DNA of 64,000 nucleotides, from NCBI GenBank assembly GCA_023425025.1, contig JAFADG010000051.1:31570-95569 (forward strand), given 5' to 3'. The notes below the pieces were generated by a model. That model was given only the letters and a program-made list of their open reading frames with translations, did not search any database and was not told the origin of the DNA. Shown here in pieces: positions 1-8,583 of this stretch. The stretch is from Bacillota bacterium. GTDB lineage: Bacteria > Bacillota > Clostridia > Christensenellales > Aristaeellaceae. Each line of letters starts with the position of its first letter. The first letter of the stretch is position 1. The translations under genes and the position numbers were made by a program.

Positions 1-1
1 G

Positions 2-763
2 CAATTGCGGCGCTTTGAACTGCCGGTGGCACAAATCGTGCCGACGCTGTCGGGAGAGGCGTTTTTGACAGAGGGCGAATGCCATTACTTGCTGAGCAAA
101 ATCCTGCCGGGGAAGCATATTGGGAATATTTTTGAGCAGGATCATATTGCCATCGCCCAAAAGTCCGGTGAGGTCATTGCCCGTCTTCATCTGGCGCTGT
201 CCAGTGCGCAGCCTTTCATAGAATGCTGGGACAACAACCTCCTGGATGAAATGCAGGGCTGGATAAAGGACGTTTTTGAGGCTGATCACTATTCGTTGGT
301 AACAAAAGATGCATTTGATGCCTCTGCTTCAGCGCTTGCGGCGGTCTATCATCTATTGCCCAGGCAGCTCATCCACCGGGATATGCATTTTGGCAATTTT
401 CTGTTTGAAGATGGCGAAGTCACAGGTTATATTGATTTTGACCTTTCGCAAATCAATTGCCGCGTTTTTGATCTGTGCTATTTTGCGTCGGGGCTTTTGG
501 TTGATGCCTACCAGGATACGGGCAAAAGTGAAAAATGGTTTGACATTCTCAAGGGTATTCTTGCCGGATATGAAAGAATAAACTGTCTGACTCCGGAAGA
601 AAAGTGCTCCATTCCTTGCATCATAGAATGCATAGAGCTTTTGTTCACAGCCTTTTATACAAATAATAACCGTGCCTTGGCGGAAAATGCTGCAAACATG
701 CACAAATGGACCAAGCAGAACAAAGCGAAAATCGAAAATGTACTCGAATGCAAAACACCATAA
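2..763 (+). CDS. Aminoglycoside/choline kinase-type phosphotransferase, 5' partial
   Basis: This is the C-terminal 253 residues of a phosphotransferase of the APH/choline kinase fold; the frame is open at the left edge, so the true start lies outside the window. The catalytic loop HRDMHFGNF (Brenner HxDxxxxN pattern, about residues 125-133 of the visible part) is followed by the metal-binding YIDFDLSQ segment. Such enzymes transfer a phosphate from ATP to a small hydroxylated substrate or antibiotic; the substrate cannot be read from sequence. The N-lobe nucleotide-binding region is missing because of the window edge. No partner gene is visible on this strand. Confidence 0.8.
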   Translation, partial: QLRRFELPVAQIVPTLSGEAFLTEGECHYLLSKILPGKHIGNIFEQDHIAIAQKSGEVIARLHLALSSAQPFIECWDNNLLDEMQGWIKDVFEADHYSLVTKDAFDASASALAAVYHLLPRQLIHRDMHFGNFLFEDGEVTGYIDFDLSQINCRVFDLCYFASGLLVDAYQDTGKSEKWFDILKGILAGYERINCLTPEEKCSIPCIIECIELLFTAFYTNNNRALAENAANMHKWTKQNKAKIENVLECKTP

Positions 764-892
764 ACCGTATCGAAAGAAGGACCTGCCCAAACTGCTATAC
801 AACATGGACAGGTCTGCATTATTTTATGCTGATACCTGAAAATAGGGCTCAAGGGAGTAATGCTCCAGCTGGCTCAATTGTCGCACTGCTCA

Positions 893-2464
893 CTACCGTT
901 CGCACTGCTCTGTTTCGCCAGCCTCCTCCACACCGCCCATTTCCGCCACAGGCGGGGGCGGTGTTCCGGAGCCTTTCGCAGGGTTCTTAGGGGCAGCGCC
1001 CCTAAGAAAGGGCTGCGCAAACAACGCTTCGCCTACCCCCCGCAGCGTCAGAGCCGGCCGGTGGGCCGGCAGCAGCACGGAATCGCCTTTTTTCAGCTCC
1101 AGGGCGTCGCCTTCCCAGCTTAGGAGCAGGGAATCCATGGCGGTCAGGAAGGCAAAGCGCCGGTCGTCAGGAGTGATAACAAGCTCGCCGGATACGTGCA
1201 GCCGGTCCAATTCAAAAATATCGTTGCGCAGCAGCGGTGCAAAGCCCGTTCCCTCCGTGCGGGGCGTGGGATCCAGTTGAAAATCAAGGTCCGCCACGTC
1301 CACCGCCTTTTGGATGTGCAGCGGCCTTTTTTGACCCTTGTCGTTGGTCCTGTCCCAATCATAAAAACGGTAGATCACATCGCTGGACTGCTGTATTTCA
1401 TACAGCAGGATCCCCGCGCCAATGGCATGCACGCAGCCGGCGGGAATAAAGCAAACGTCGCCTTCCTTCACCTTCACACGGCGCAGGTATTTTTCCACCG
1501 CCGCGCCATGATGACATGCCTCCATCAGTTCCTCCCTGGTCACGCCGGGCGTCAAGCCATATACCAGTTCGGCGCCGGGATCGGCCTGGAGGATCACCCA
1601 GGCCTCCGTCTTGCCCAGCTTGCCGTTTTCATTTTTTCCGGCGTAGGCATCGCCCGGATGCACCTGCACGCTGAGGGCGTCTCTGGCGTCCAGGAGCTTG
1701 AGCAAAAGGGGGAACGGCCCTTTGATGTGGGTGCCCTGCAGCTTTTCACCGTAGGCGGCAAGCAGCTCCTGCAGCCCTTCGCCGCCCTCCACATGGCTTT
1801 CCATGCCGGGGATCACGCTGATTTCCAGGCTTTCGCCCGTCTTGTCATTAGGGATTTCCTTGCCAAAAAGCCTTTTCAGTTTGTCGCCGCCCCAGGGCAG
1901 CTCCGGCGCGCAGCGGAAATGGGGCCGCATGCGCATGGGCAAGAGCGGGCAATCCTCCCTCAAGGCAATTTCATAGCACTGGAACCGCGTGGTCCGGTGG
2001 TCGAATTTGACCTGCCCGGCCTTGCGCATGCCGATGCCCTCATACAGCGCCATGGCGCGGGCGTTTTTCAGGTATGTATCCAGGCGCAGGCTGTCATGGC
2101 CCGTCTCTTTGGCAATGCGCAGCACATGGCCCATGGCCTCCCGGCCAAGGCCCTGGCGCTGGCGCCTGGGGCTGACCACCAACCTGTGCAAAACAGCGGG
2201 CTTTACGCCAAAATGCCAATGCAGCGTAGCGTATTGGTCATCCTGATCCTCATTGACGGTGAAGGCCGCCAGCACTTCGCCTTCGTCTTCCAGGATGTGC
2301 AGGCTTCCCGCATCCACATCCTCCATCAAAACCGCCTCGTTGGGGTATACCTCCCAGCGCCACTGATCGAGGCCCTTTTCATCCATATCCCGGATGCAGT
2401 CCTCAAAGAGCCGGCACAGCGCCGGGATGTCGGTCTGCGCCGCCTTGCGCGCAAGGATGCTCAT
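893..2464 (-). CDS. GNAT acetyltransferase fused to class I mannose-6-phosphate isomerase
   Basis: A 523-residue protein with two clear domains. Residues 1 to about 165 form a GNAT N-acetyltransferase, with the acetyl-CoA loop RRQRQGLGREA near residue 100. Residues from about 180 form a class I (ManA-like) mannose-6-phosphate isomerase, beginning PHFRCAPELPWGG and carrying the zinc-site pieces QVHPGD, KTEAWVIL and PAGCVHAIG. The isomerase would interconvert mannose-6-P and fructose-6-P in the cytoplasm. The start ATG overlaps the stop of the upstream ABC gene (ATGA), so the two are co-transcribed and translationally coupled. A GGGAGG at 1954-1959 precedes two in-frame ATGs (1936, 1930) at the domain junction, so the isomerase might also be made alone. 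The last roughly 35 residues run into a palindromic repeat and are probably non-conserved. Confidence 0.88.
   Translation of the reverse strand: MSILARKAAQTDIPALCRLFEDCIRDMDEKGLDQWRWEVYPNEAVLMEDVDAGSLHILEDEGEVLAAFTVNEDQDDQYATLHWHFGVKPAVLHRLVVSPRRQRQGLGREAMGHVLRIAKETGHDSLRLDTYLKNARAMALYEGIGMRKAGQVKFDHRTTRFQCYEIALREDCPLLPMRMRPHFRCAPELPWGGDKLKRLFGKEIPNDKTGESLEISVIPGMESHVEGGEGLQELLAAYGEKLQGTHIKGPFPLLLKLLDARDALSVQVHPGDAYAGKNENGKLGKTEAWVILQADPGAELVYGLTPGVTREELMEACHHGAAVEKYLRRVKVKEGDVCFIPAGCVHAIGAGILLYEIQQSSDVIYRFYDWDRTNDKGQKRPLHIQKAVDVADLDFQLDPTPRTEGTGFAPLLRNDIFELDRLHVSGELVITPDDRRFAFLTAMDSLLLSWEGDALELKKGDSVLLPAHRPALTLRGVGEALFAQPFLRGAAPKNPAKGSGTPPPPVAEMGGVEEAGETEQCER
984..1008. repeat. Palindromic repeat inside the 3' end of the isomerase gene
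   Basis: TTCTTAGGGGC at 984-994 is the exact reverse complement of GCCCCTAAGAA at 998-1008, with a 3-base loop. It lies in the coding tail of the fusion gene and looks like a dispersed intergenic palindrome captured by the reading frame. On the minus strand it could also act as a hairpin close to the gene end. Confidence 0.6.
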
Positions 2465-4230
2465 GATACCGCCTCCGTATACATGTGGTACAGGTTGTAG
2501 TAAACGCCTTTTTTCGCCAGCAGCTCGGCGTGGGTCCCCTGCTCCTCAACGCCCTTGTCGGTGAGTACCCAGATCACCGACGCGTTGCGTATGGTGGTCA
2601 GCCGGTGGGCGATGGTGAAGGTGGTACGGCCCTTGGCCAATGTCTCCAGGGATTTTTGCACAATGCGCTCGCTTTCGTTATCCAGGGCGGAGGTAGCCTC
2701 GTCCAGGATCAGGATGGGCGGGTTCTTCAAAAACACCCGGGCGATGGACACCCGCTGCTTCTGGCCGCCGGATAGCTTGACGCCCCGCTCACCCACAAAC
2801 GTATCGTAGCCGTCGGGCAACTCTATGATGAAGTTGTGGGCGCCGGCCTGTTTGGCGGCCTTCTCCACCTCATCTTTTGTAGCGCCGGGCTTGCCGTAGG
2901 CGATATTTTCATACACCGTGCCGGAGAACAGGTATACCTCCTGCTGCACCATGCCGATGTTCTCCCGCAGGCTCTTTTGCGTAAACTTCCTTATATCCTG
3001 CCCATCCACCATCACCCGGCCCGCCGTCACATCGTAAAACCTTGGGATCAGGTTGCAAAGCGTCGTTTTTCCGCTGCCGGAAGGGCCTACCAGGGCTACA
3101 CTCTCGCCGGCCTTCACGTTCAGATTCAGGTTGGCCAGCACCTGCTTGCCATCGTCGCTGTAACCGAAGCTGACGTTTTCAAAGCCGACCTCGCCTTTGA
3201 CGCTTTTGAGCACCTTGGCGTCAGGGGCGTCGGTGATCTCCAAGGGCGAATCCATGATCTGGCAGAAGCGCTCGATGCCCGTCATGCCCCGCTGGAACTG
3301 CTCGGTAAATTCCACAATGCGGCGGATGGAGGTCAAAAGCGTGGAGATGTACAGCAAATAGGCCATAAAATCGCCGGCCTGCAGCTTGCCGTCGATGATG
3401 AACAGCGCGCCGACGATCACCACCAGGATGTACATCAGCCCGTCAAACACCCGGGTCGTAGTATGGAAACCGGCCATGGCCTTGTAGGCCACCTTTTTGG
3501 TTTGCAAAAACTGCATATTGCCTTCGCGGAACTTTTCTTCCTCCATGGGCTCGTTGGCGAAGGATTTCACCACGCGGATGCCCAGCAGGCTGTCCTCCAC
3601 CTGGGCGTTCAGCTCACCCACCTGATGGCGGGAATCCATGAACGCCTTGCGCATGCGCTTGTTGAAGACCCGGGCGAACAAAAGCATCAGCGGCAGCAGG
3701 ATGAACACCATCAGCGTCAGCCAAAGGTTCATGCCGGCCAGGATGAAAAACGAGACGACAATCTTGATGCCGGCGATAAAGAACTCTTCCGGGCAGTGAT
3801 GGGCAAACTCCGTGATCTCAAACAGATCGCCGGTGATGCGGGCCATGATTTGGCCCACCTTGGCATTGCTGTAGTAGGAAAAGGACAATTGCTGCAGGTG
3901 GGCAAACAAGTCCCTGCGCATATCGGTTTCGATGCGGCTGCCCATGATGTGCCCCACGGAGGCCATATAATAGGCGGCAGCGGCGTCGATCAGCCGCAGG
4001 ACGATGTACACACCGCCCAGCTTCAGTATATAATTTGCGGTAAGTCCCGCAAGGTCCGTCATGGCCTGGTTGGTGATGGCCCGAACGATCAGCGGCAGAA
4101 CAAGCTCGCACAGCGTGGTCATCGCGGCACATACAAGGTCAAAGGACATGGTTCCAAGATAGCCTTTATAATATGGGGCAAACCGTTTGATCAGCTTGCC
4201 GGTCTTCATAGCCGTCTTCTGTGACTGCAT
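2461..4230 (-). CDS. ABC transporter, fused permease/ATPase (MsbA/LmrA type exporter half)
   Basis: A 589-residue half-transporter. The N-terminal membrane domain (about residues 20-320) has six predicted helices with the QQLSFSYYSNAKVGQIMARI motif typical of type IV exporters. The ATPase domain (about 340-580) has Walker A GPSGSGKTTL, Q-loop MVQQEVYLF, signature LSGGQKQR and Walker B ILILDEATSALD, then the H-loop TIAHR. Such proteins work as dimers in the cytoplasmic membrane and export lipids, peptides or drugs. Only one half is encoded, so it is a homodimer or pairs with a subunit outside the window. GGGAGG lies 11 bases before the ATG. It is followed by the GNAT-isomerase gene with an ATGA overlap, though no functional link is obvious. 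Confidence 0.93.
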   Translation of the reverse strand: MQSQKTAMKTGKLIKRFAPYYKGYLGTMSFDLVCAAMTTLCELVLPLIVRAITNQAMTDLAGLTANYILKLGGVYIVLRLIDAAAAYYMASVGHIMGSRIETDMRRDLFAHLQQLSFSYYSNAKVGQIMARITGDLFEITEFAHHCPEEFFIAGIKIVVSFFILAGMNLWLTLMVFILLPLMLLFARVFNKRMRKAFMDSRHQVGELNAQVEDSLLGIRVVKSFANEPMEEEKFREGNMQFLQTKKVAYKAMAGFHTTTRVFDGLMYILVVIVGALFIIDGKLQAGDFMAYLLYISTLLTSIRRIVEFTEQFQRGMTGIERFCQIMDSPLEITDAPDAKVLKSVKGEVGFENVSFGYSDDGKQVLANLNLNVKAGESVALVGPSGSGKTTLCNLIPRFYDVTAGRVMVDGQDIRKFTQKSLRENIGMVQQEVYLFSGTVYENIAYGKPGATKDEVEKAAKQAGAHNFIIELPDGYDTFVGERGVKLSGGQKQRVSIARVFLKNPPILILDEATSALDNESERIVQKSLETLAKGRTTFTIAHRLTTIRNASVIWVLTDKGVEEQGTHAELLAKKGVYYNLYHMYTEAVS

Positions 4231-4272
4231 GAAAAACGCAACCTCCCTTTCGTATCATAAAAATAGTATATG

Positions 4273-4890
4273 CTATGGCATAATCAGCATGGCCTGGCGG
4301 GATAATTCCGACAGCTGCGCCTCCTCCGTCTTCGGCACCGCAAAGGCATACAGCGCATTCTCCCCCCGCACATGCAGCCGTATGCCATCGGAGGATTCCA
4401 TGCGCACGGCCGTCATGCCGGCCAGCGCCCCGGTCAGGGTGTTGTTGATCAGATAATCGCCCTTTGGCAAAAGGGAAAAGGCTTCCGAGGGATAGATGCT
4501 GATAAGCGTCAGCTTCCCCCCCGCCTGGGTATGGTAGTTCAGCGTCACCAGCCGGGCAAACGCTCCTTCATACGCCAGATCGTTCACCACGCCGCCGTCA
4601 AAGGAAAGCGCCTCAGTGGGCTGCAGCGCCAAAACCGGCGCGGGAAAAATCTCCGTCAGCCTGCCAATGTCCGCAAGGGAGCCGATCTGCCTTGGCTGCT
4701 CCGGAGCAAGGGCAACGGCCGGGGCCTTCGTTTCCTCAGGCGCCTGCTGATCAGCCGGGATTTCCGCCAGGATTACGGCAAGGTAAAAAGCGGCGATGCA
4801 GACCACGACCAGTATCACCAGCAGCAACCGCTCCAGCACCTTGCGCAGCGCGGCGCTGAGCTTGCTTTGTTTTTTGGGTTTTCTTGGCAT
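4273..4890 (-). CDS. Membrane-anchored protein of unknown function
   Basis: A 205-residue protein with a basic N-terminus (PRKPKKQSK), one membrane helix at about residues 20-42 (LLLVILVVVCIAAFYLAVIL) and an external domain. A Pro/Ala/Glu-rich linker follows the helix. The outer domain has no motif I recognise. Two adjacent ATGs (4893 and 4890) are possible; the second lies 6 bases after AGGAG and is preferred. It follows the zinc-ribbon gene by about 12 bases and precedes the ABC exporter, so the three may form one transcription unit. Confidence 0.7.
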   Translation of the reverse strand: MPRKPKKQSKLSAALRKVLERLLLVILVVVCIAAFYLAVILAEIPADQQAPEETKAPAVALAPEQPRQIGSLADIGRLTEIFPAPVLALQPTEALSFDGGVVNDLAYEGAFARLVTLNYHTQAGGKLTLISIYPSEAFSLLPKGDYLINNTLTGALAGMTAVRMESSDGIRLHVRGENALYAFAVPKTEEAQLSELSRQAMLIMP

Positions 4891-4902
4891 CATGATCTCC
4901 TG

Positions 4903-5703
4903 TCAGTCTTTCAGGCGTTCCTTCAAAGAACCAAGCGCTTCTTCCAGAAACAAGGTTTCGCCCTGGAATTCCTGCGCAAAGCCCGCGTAAAACGCACGGG
5001 ACAGCAGTTCCTGCCGGGGCCCTGTGAGAAGCGGTTCAGAAAGCATGCGCTCTATCATATCCGCCACCGGCTCGGCCAGCAGTCTTTGGGGCTTGCCGAC
5101 GGGGGCAAAACCGAAGATGGGCTTCATATAGCGGCTGCTGCCCTTTAAAAACAGGCGGATGTACTCCCCCGACAGCGCCGTCAGGTACTCCTTCAAAAAC
5201 GCCTGGGGATCGCCGGCCAGCGCCATGGCCTTTTGCAGCCGTTCCTCCTCAAAAAGCTCCCTGACCATCTGCTCCCGCTGTGCATGGGTGTGCTCCTCCG
5301 GCACTTCAAAGGCATGCAGAAGATAGCACTTGATCACAGAAAAGTCAACCTTGCGCCTATCCCGCTCGTGAAACCTGCCATGCAGAAGCAGCGCCTTTTG
5401 CACGCGAAGGTCTTCAGGCGCAGCTTCCTCCGCCTTTTTCAGCAGCGCGTACCGCTTTACGGGATCACTTTCCTCCTGGGCCTTCTTGAGGTATGGCACC
5501 GGGTCCTCCAAAGAATGCGGCGCCGGCTTGTCCGCCGGATACGTTTGCGGCGCGCCCGTTTCCGGCACCTTCAGCACAACCGCCTGGCCATTCTTTTCCG
5601 GCAACAGCCGCACGGCACAGTAGGGGCAGGAATAGGGAACAAGCTTTCTTTCCGCCTCGATATCCATGCGTCCGCCGCATGAAGGACAAATCAAAGGCAT
5701 CAT
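4903..5703 (-). CDS. Zinc-ribbon protein of unknown function
   Basis: A 266-residue protein starting with a four-cysteine zinc ribbon: C6/C9 (ICPSCGG) and C26/C29 (SCPYCAVRLL). The rest (about residues 60-266) is helical, charged and without a motif I recognise; SDPVKRYALLKKAEEAAPED looks like a TPR-like helical segment. The start at 5703 was chosen because AAGGAGG lies 8 bases upstream; the frame extends further 5' without a better site. It is the first gene of a minus-strand run with the membrane protein and ABC exporter. A cytoplasmic adaptor role is only a guess. Confidence 0.75.
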   Translation of the reverse strand: MMPLICPSCGGRMDIEAERKLVPYSCPYCAVRLLPEKNGQAVVLKVPETGAPQTYPADKPAPHSLEDPVPYLKKAQEESDPVKRYALLKKAEEAAPEDLRVQKALLLHGRFHERDRRKVDFSVIKCYLLHAFEVPEEHTHAQREQMVRELFEEERLQKAMALAGDPQAFLKEYLTALSGEYIRLFLKGSSRYMKPIFGFAPVGKPQRLLAEPVADMIERMLSEPLLTGPRQELLSRAFYAGFAQEFQGETLFLEEALGSLKERLKD

Positions 5704-5781
5704 CAACAAGCCCTCCTTTCCTATATTCTGCCTGTCAGTATACCATAAAACACGCATTCAAGGAACGCGTTTGAGAAAGAT

Positions 5782-5820
5782 TGCGGGAAGGGACCCTTTT
5801 GAAAAAGGCCCCTTCCCGCA
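5782..5820. repeat. GC-rich palindromic hairpin between genes
   Basis: TGCGGGAAGG (5782-5791) is the exact reverse complement of CCTTCCCGCA (5811-5820), with further inner pairing of CCCTTTT and AAAAGG. It lies between the convergent or tandem ends of the flavin reductase and zinc-ribbon genes. It resembles the dispersed GC palindromes of gut Clostridia. No T-run follows directly, so a terminator role is uncertain. Confidence 0.55.
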
Positions 5821-5863
5821 CCCATCCTCCCAAAAATTTCATAATTAGAACGCCTATGCAAAG

Positions 5864-6490
5864 TTATCCTTTCTTACGGGGCCTTGTTTTGTAAGCGGCC
5901 ATGCGGTTTTTCAGCACGGTGTCCTTGGCCACGGAATGGCCGAAAAAGCCCAGCACATCCCCCAGCGTCTGGTACACGCCGTGGTTATAGGCCACCAAAC
6001 CGGCCCTGTCCAGGCGCAGGGAGCCCTTTTCATCCTTCAGGGCATTGTGCGCGGCGACGCCGACAATGCGGGACAAAAACATGTCATGGCTCCCCAGCGG
6101 TATCACCTTCTCCACCCGGCAGCACATGTACGCGGGCGCTTCCAGCAATGCCGGCGCATGCTCCAAAGGCGGCGCGGGGATGGCATGCAGGCCGCACTCC
6201 TTGAATTTGTCCATGTCGCGCCCGCTCTTCACGCCGCAAAAATCGGCGGCCCGGGCCAGTTTTTGATCCACCAGGTTCACCACAAATTCGCCTGTGGATG
6301 CAATCAGGCCATAGGAGTGGCGGCTTTTGCGGATGCTGACCGACAGCATGGGCGGATCGGAGCAGACCATGCCCGCCCAGGCCAGGGTGATGAGATTCGG
6401 CGCGCCTTCCAGGCCTTGGCAGCTCACCATCACAATGGGTACCGGCGACAAAAGAGGGCAGGGATCCAGGGAAAAGAAATCAGGATGCAT
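5864..6490 (-). CDS. Flavin reductase family protein (FMN-binding split barrel)
   Basis: A 208-residue protein matching the flavin reductase-like split-barrel fold. It opens with PCPLLSPVPIVMVSC and contains ITLAWAGMVCSDPPMLSVSI, the block that binds FMN in this family, then GEFVVNLVD and FKECGL. Family members are cytoplasmic FMN-binding oxidoreductases, often of unknown partner in anaerobes. ATG at 6490 is preceded by AAAGGAG with 6-base spacing; an upstream in-frame codon lacks a ribosome site. It stands alone between a hairpin and the AEC transporter promoter region. Confidence 0.88.
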   Translation of the reverse strand: MHPDFFSLDPCPLLSPVPIVMVSCQGLEGAPNLITLAWAGMVCSDPPMLSVSIRKSRHSYGLIASTGEFVVNLVDQKLARAADFCGVKSGRDMDKFKECGLHAIPAPPLEHAPALLEAPAYMCCRVEKVIPLGSHDMFLSRIVGVAAHNALKDEKGSLRLDRAGLVAYNHGVYQTLGDVLGFFGHSVAKDTVLKNRMAAYKTRPRKKG

Positions 6491-6619
6491 AGGCGGCTCC
6501 TTTCTGTAGGTAAGGCGGGAAAAAGGGAATAAAGTCTCGGACAAGAAGCAGAAATTTTACTGCAACATTATATAGATAAAATTGAAGTTACTGCACGTAA
6601 ATATCAAATTTTAGGGATG

Positions 6620-6641
6620 CTCAAGGGATATATCCCTTGAG
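6620..6641. repeat. Perfect 22-bp palindrome
   Basis: The 22 bases from 6620 to 6641 are identical to their reverse complement (arm CTCAAGGGATA). The site lies upstream of the AEC promoter and could be an operator, or a dispersed intergenic palindrome like that at 984-1008. Confidence 0.6.
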
Positions 6642-6669
6642 TGGGGGGCCATGGGGCAAAGCACCCTGG

Positions 6670-6699
6670 TTGCGGCAGGGTATAAAAATAGTGTACAAT
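6670..6699 (+). promoter_or_regulatory. Sigma-A-type promoter of the AEC transporter gene
   Basis: TTGCGG (6670-6675) and TACAAT (6694-6699) are separated by 18 bases. The predicted start of transcription near 6706 coincides with the start of the structured leader. Confidence 0.6.
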
Positions 6700-6707
6700 G
6701 TGGGCCA

Positions 6708-6774
6708 GAACGTGTCAACCGTTTGCGGGTTGTGAAAAACGTTCCGGGAGGTAATGGAGGGTCGGAGTCCTCCA
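6708..6774 (+). promoter_or_regulatory. Structured RNA leader of the AEC transporter mRNA, class unknown
   Basis: Two nested or adjacent stems can be drawn. GAACGT (6708-6713) pairs with ACGTTC (6739-6744) and encloses CAACC (6716-6720) with GGTTG (6728-6732). TGGAGG (6755-6760) pairs with CCTCCA (6769-6774). The structure begins right after the predicted transcription start and ends about 30 bases before the start codon. I cannot match it to a named riboswitch family, so a cis-regulatory role is inference. Confidence 0.4.
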
Positions 6775-6803
6775 ATTCAGCCGCCTAGTCAGGAGTTCAT
6801 ATT

Positions 6804-7697
6804 ATGCAGGTATTAAACCAGGCAATCGTATTATTTTTATTGATGGCCCTGGGGTATTTTATCGCGAAAAAGCGTATTCTGGACAGGGGCGCTTTTGACG
6901 GGCTGAACAAATTTGTTTTATTGTTTACACTGCCCTGTTTAACCTTTGCCAAGCTGCAGCGGGATGCCCTGCCGGGCCAGATGGGCGAGCTTTTGCAAAC
7001 CTTCCTGTTTGCCGCCGTCAGCATACTTCTGTGCGGGGGAATCGCAATTTTGTATACCCGCCGGGAAACGGAAAAGCGGCAGGCGGTATTTATTCATATG
7101 GCCATGTTCTCCAACAGCGGCTATATGGGCTACCCGCTGATCATTGCCGCTTTGGGCGAGCAGAAGCTGATTTACGCCGTCATGTACGTGGCCGCTTTCA
7201 ACCTGTTAACGTGGACGGTGGGCGTGTACCTGTATGCCGGCAAGGCAGGGCTGTCGCTCAAACGGATACTGCTGAATCCCACGCTGATTGCGGTCACGCT
7301 GGGAACGTTATTCTTTGCCTTCTCCATCCGCATTCATAAGCTGCCGCTGGACGCCATGAACATGCTGGGCGATACAACAACCCCTTTATCCATGGTCATC
7401 ATCGGCGCACGGCTGGCAGACCTTAAGCTTGCCGACTTAAAGGATGGCATGATGCTTTTCTCCTGCCTGATGCGCCTTGCCGTCTTTCCCCTTATGATTT
7501 GGGGCATACTGACGGTGCTCAACGTACCCAGAGGCGTGCTGGAGGGCGTGTTCATCTGTTCCGCCATGCCGGGGGCGGCCGCAACGGCCATGCAGGCGGA
7601 ATACTACCACGGCGACGGGCTCACGGCCTCCCGCAGCGTGGCAGTCAGCACGGCGCTGTCGGTGGTCACCATACCCATCATTCTTCAATTGCTGTAA
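6804..7697 (+). CDS. Auxin efflux carrier (AEC) family transporter
   Basis: A 297-residue membrane protein with about ten hydrophobic segments in the two five-helix halves typical of AEC/BART transporters. Typical blocks are MALGYFIAKK near the N-terminus, NSGYMGYPLI (about residue 104) and the C-terminal ICSAMPGAAAT. In bacteria such proteins carry organic acids such as malate or malonate, or other small anions; the substrate here is unknown. Translation starts at ATG 6804 with CAGGAG upstream. It has its own promoter and a structured leader, and is followed after 16 bases by the metallophosphoesterase gene. Confidence 0.9.
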   Translation: MQVLNQAIVLFLLMALGYFIAKKRILDRGAFDGLNKFVLLFTLPCLTFAKLQRDALPGQMGELLQTFLFAAVSILLCGGIAILYTRRETEKRQAVFIHMAMFSNSGYMGYPLIIAALGEQKLIYAVMYVAAFNLLTWTVGVYLYAGKAGLSLKRILLNPTLIAVTLGTLFFAFSIRIHKLPLDAMNMLGDTTTPLSMVIIGARLADLKLADLKDGMMLFSCLMRLAVFPLMIWGILTVLNVPRGVLEGVFICSAMPGAAATAMQAEYYHGDGLTASRSVAVSTALSVVTIPIILQLL

Positions 7698-7713
7698 ATA
7701 AGGAGGGAGAGCG

Positions 7714-8580
7714 TTGGCACGCGGAAAGCACCAAAAGGGAGGCTGCCTGTCCCGGCTGATCACATTCCTGCTTCTTCTGTTCGTACTTGTCTATCCTTTT
7801 TACCAGGCCAGGGTACTAAATGTAGAAGAAAAAACGCTGGAGATCAGCGGCCTTGACCCGGCGCTGGACGGCCTGAAGATCGTGTACGCCTCCGACATCC
7901 ATCAGGGCCCCTTCTTTACCCAGAGCCGCGTCAATTCCCTGGTCGCGCAAATCAACGCCTTCAATGCCGATCTTGTGCTGCTGGGCGGCGATTACGCCAT
8001 CGATTCCGATACGGCCATCGATTTTTTCAAGACCCTGCCCAAGATTCAGGCCCGGCGCCTGGTGGCCGGCGTGGTGGGCAACCATGACCGCACCGTGCCG
8101 GAAAGCAACCTGAACCTTTTGCAAAGCGCCATGTTAAGCGCCGGCGTTCTGCCGCTGGTCAACGCCACAAAGGAAGTGCGCGTCGGCAATGCCACGCTGT
8201 ACCTTGCCGGCGTGGATGACTACAACAACGGCCACCCGCAGATTCAGCAGGTGGCCTGGGAAATGCGGGAAAGCGACTTCGTTATCTTCCTGACCCACTC
8301 CCCCGACAACCTGCCGGAGGCGTTTGACGTAAAAAACAGCCAGGGCAGCACCAATTGGTTTGACCTTTCCCTGACCGGCCATACCCACGGCGGGCAGGTG
8401 ACCATCTTTGGCAAGGCCCTGTTCAATCCGCTGTCCAAGGCGTCCGACAGATACCTGTCCGGCTGGGTGCAGGAGAACAAGGCGATGGTGCTGGTATCCA
8501 ACGGCGTAGGCTTGACCGGTCTGCCGGTCAGGCTTTTTGCCCCGGCGCAGCTTCACGTGATTACCCTCAAACGCAAATAA
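7714..8580 (+). CDS. Membrane-anchored metallophosphoesterase (YkuE type)
   Basis: A 288-residue calcineurin-like phosphoesterase. One N-terminal helix (about residues 15-32) anchors it, leaving the catalytic domain outside or at the membrane face. All metal motifs are present: SDIHQG, LLGGDY, GNHDR, THSPD and GHTHGGQ. The start is a TTG at 7714 with AGGAGG 7 bases upstream; no ATG fits. It is co-transcribed with the AEC transporter. Relatives act on phosphodiesters or lipid-linked phosphates in the envelope; the substrate here cannot be told. Confidence 0.9.
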   Translation: MARGKHQKGGCLSRLITFLLLLFVLVYPFYQARVLNVEEKTLEISGLDPALDGLKIVYASDIHQGPFFTQSRVNSLVAQINAFNADLVLLGGDYAIDSDTAIDFFKTLPKIQARRLVAGVVGNHDRTVPESNLNLLQSAMLSAGVLPLVNATKEVRVGNATLYLAGVDDYNNGHPQIQQVAWEMRESDFVIFLTHSPDNLPEAFDVKNSQGSTNWFDLSLTGHTHGGQVTIFGKALFNPLSKASDRYLSGWVQENKAMVLVSNGVGLTGLPVRLFAPAQLHVITLKRK

Positions 8581-8583
8581 CCC

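Noticed and set aside
1196..2500. Long plus-strand open frame opposite the GNAT-isomerase and ABC genes
   Set aside because: It is antisense to clear enzyme domains, shows no motif or ribosome site, and is expected in high-GC DNA.
6708..6774. Known riboswitch or small stable RNA (SRP, 6S, ykkC, THF)
   Set aside because: None of the conserved cores I know could be found in the leader.
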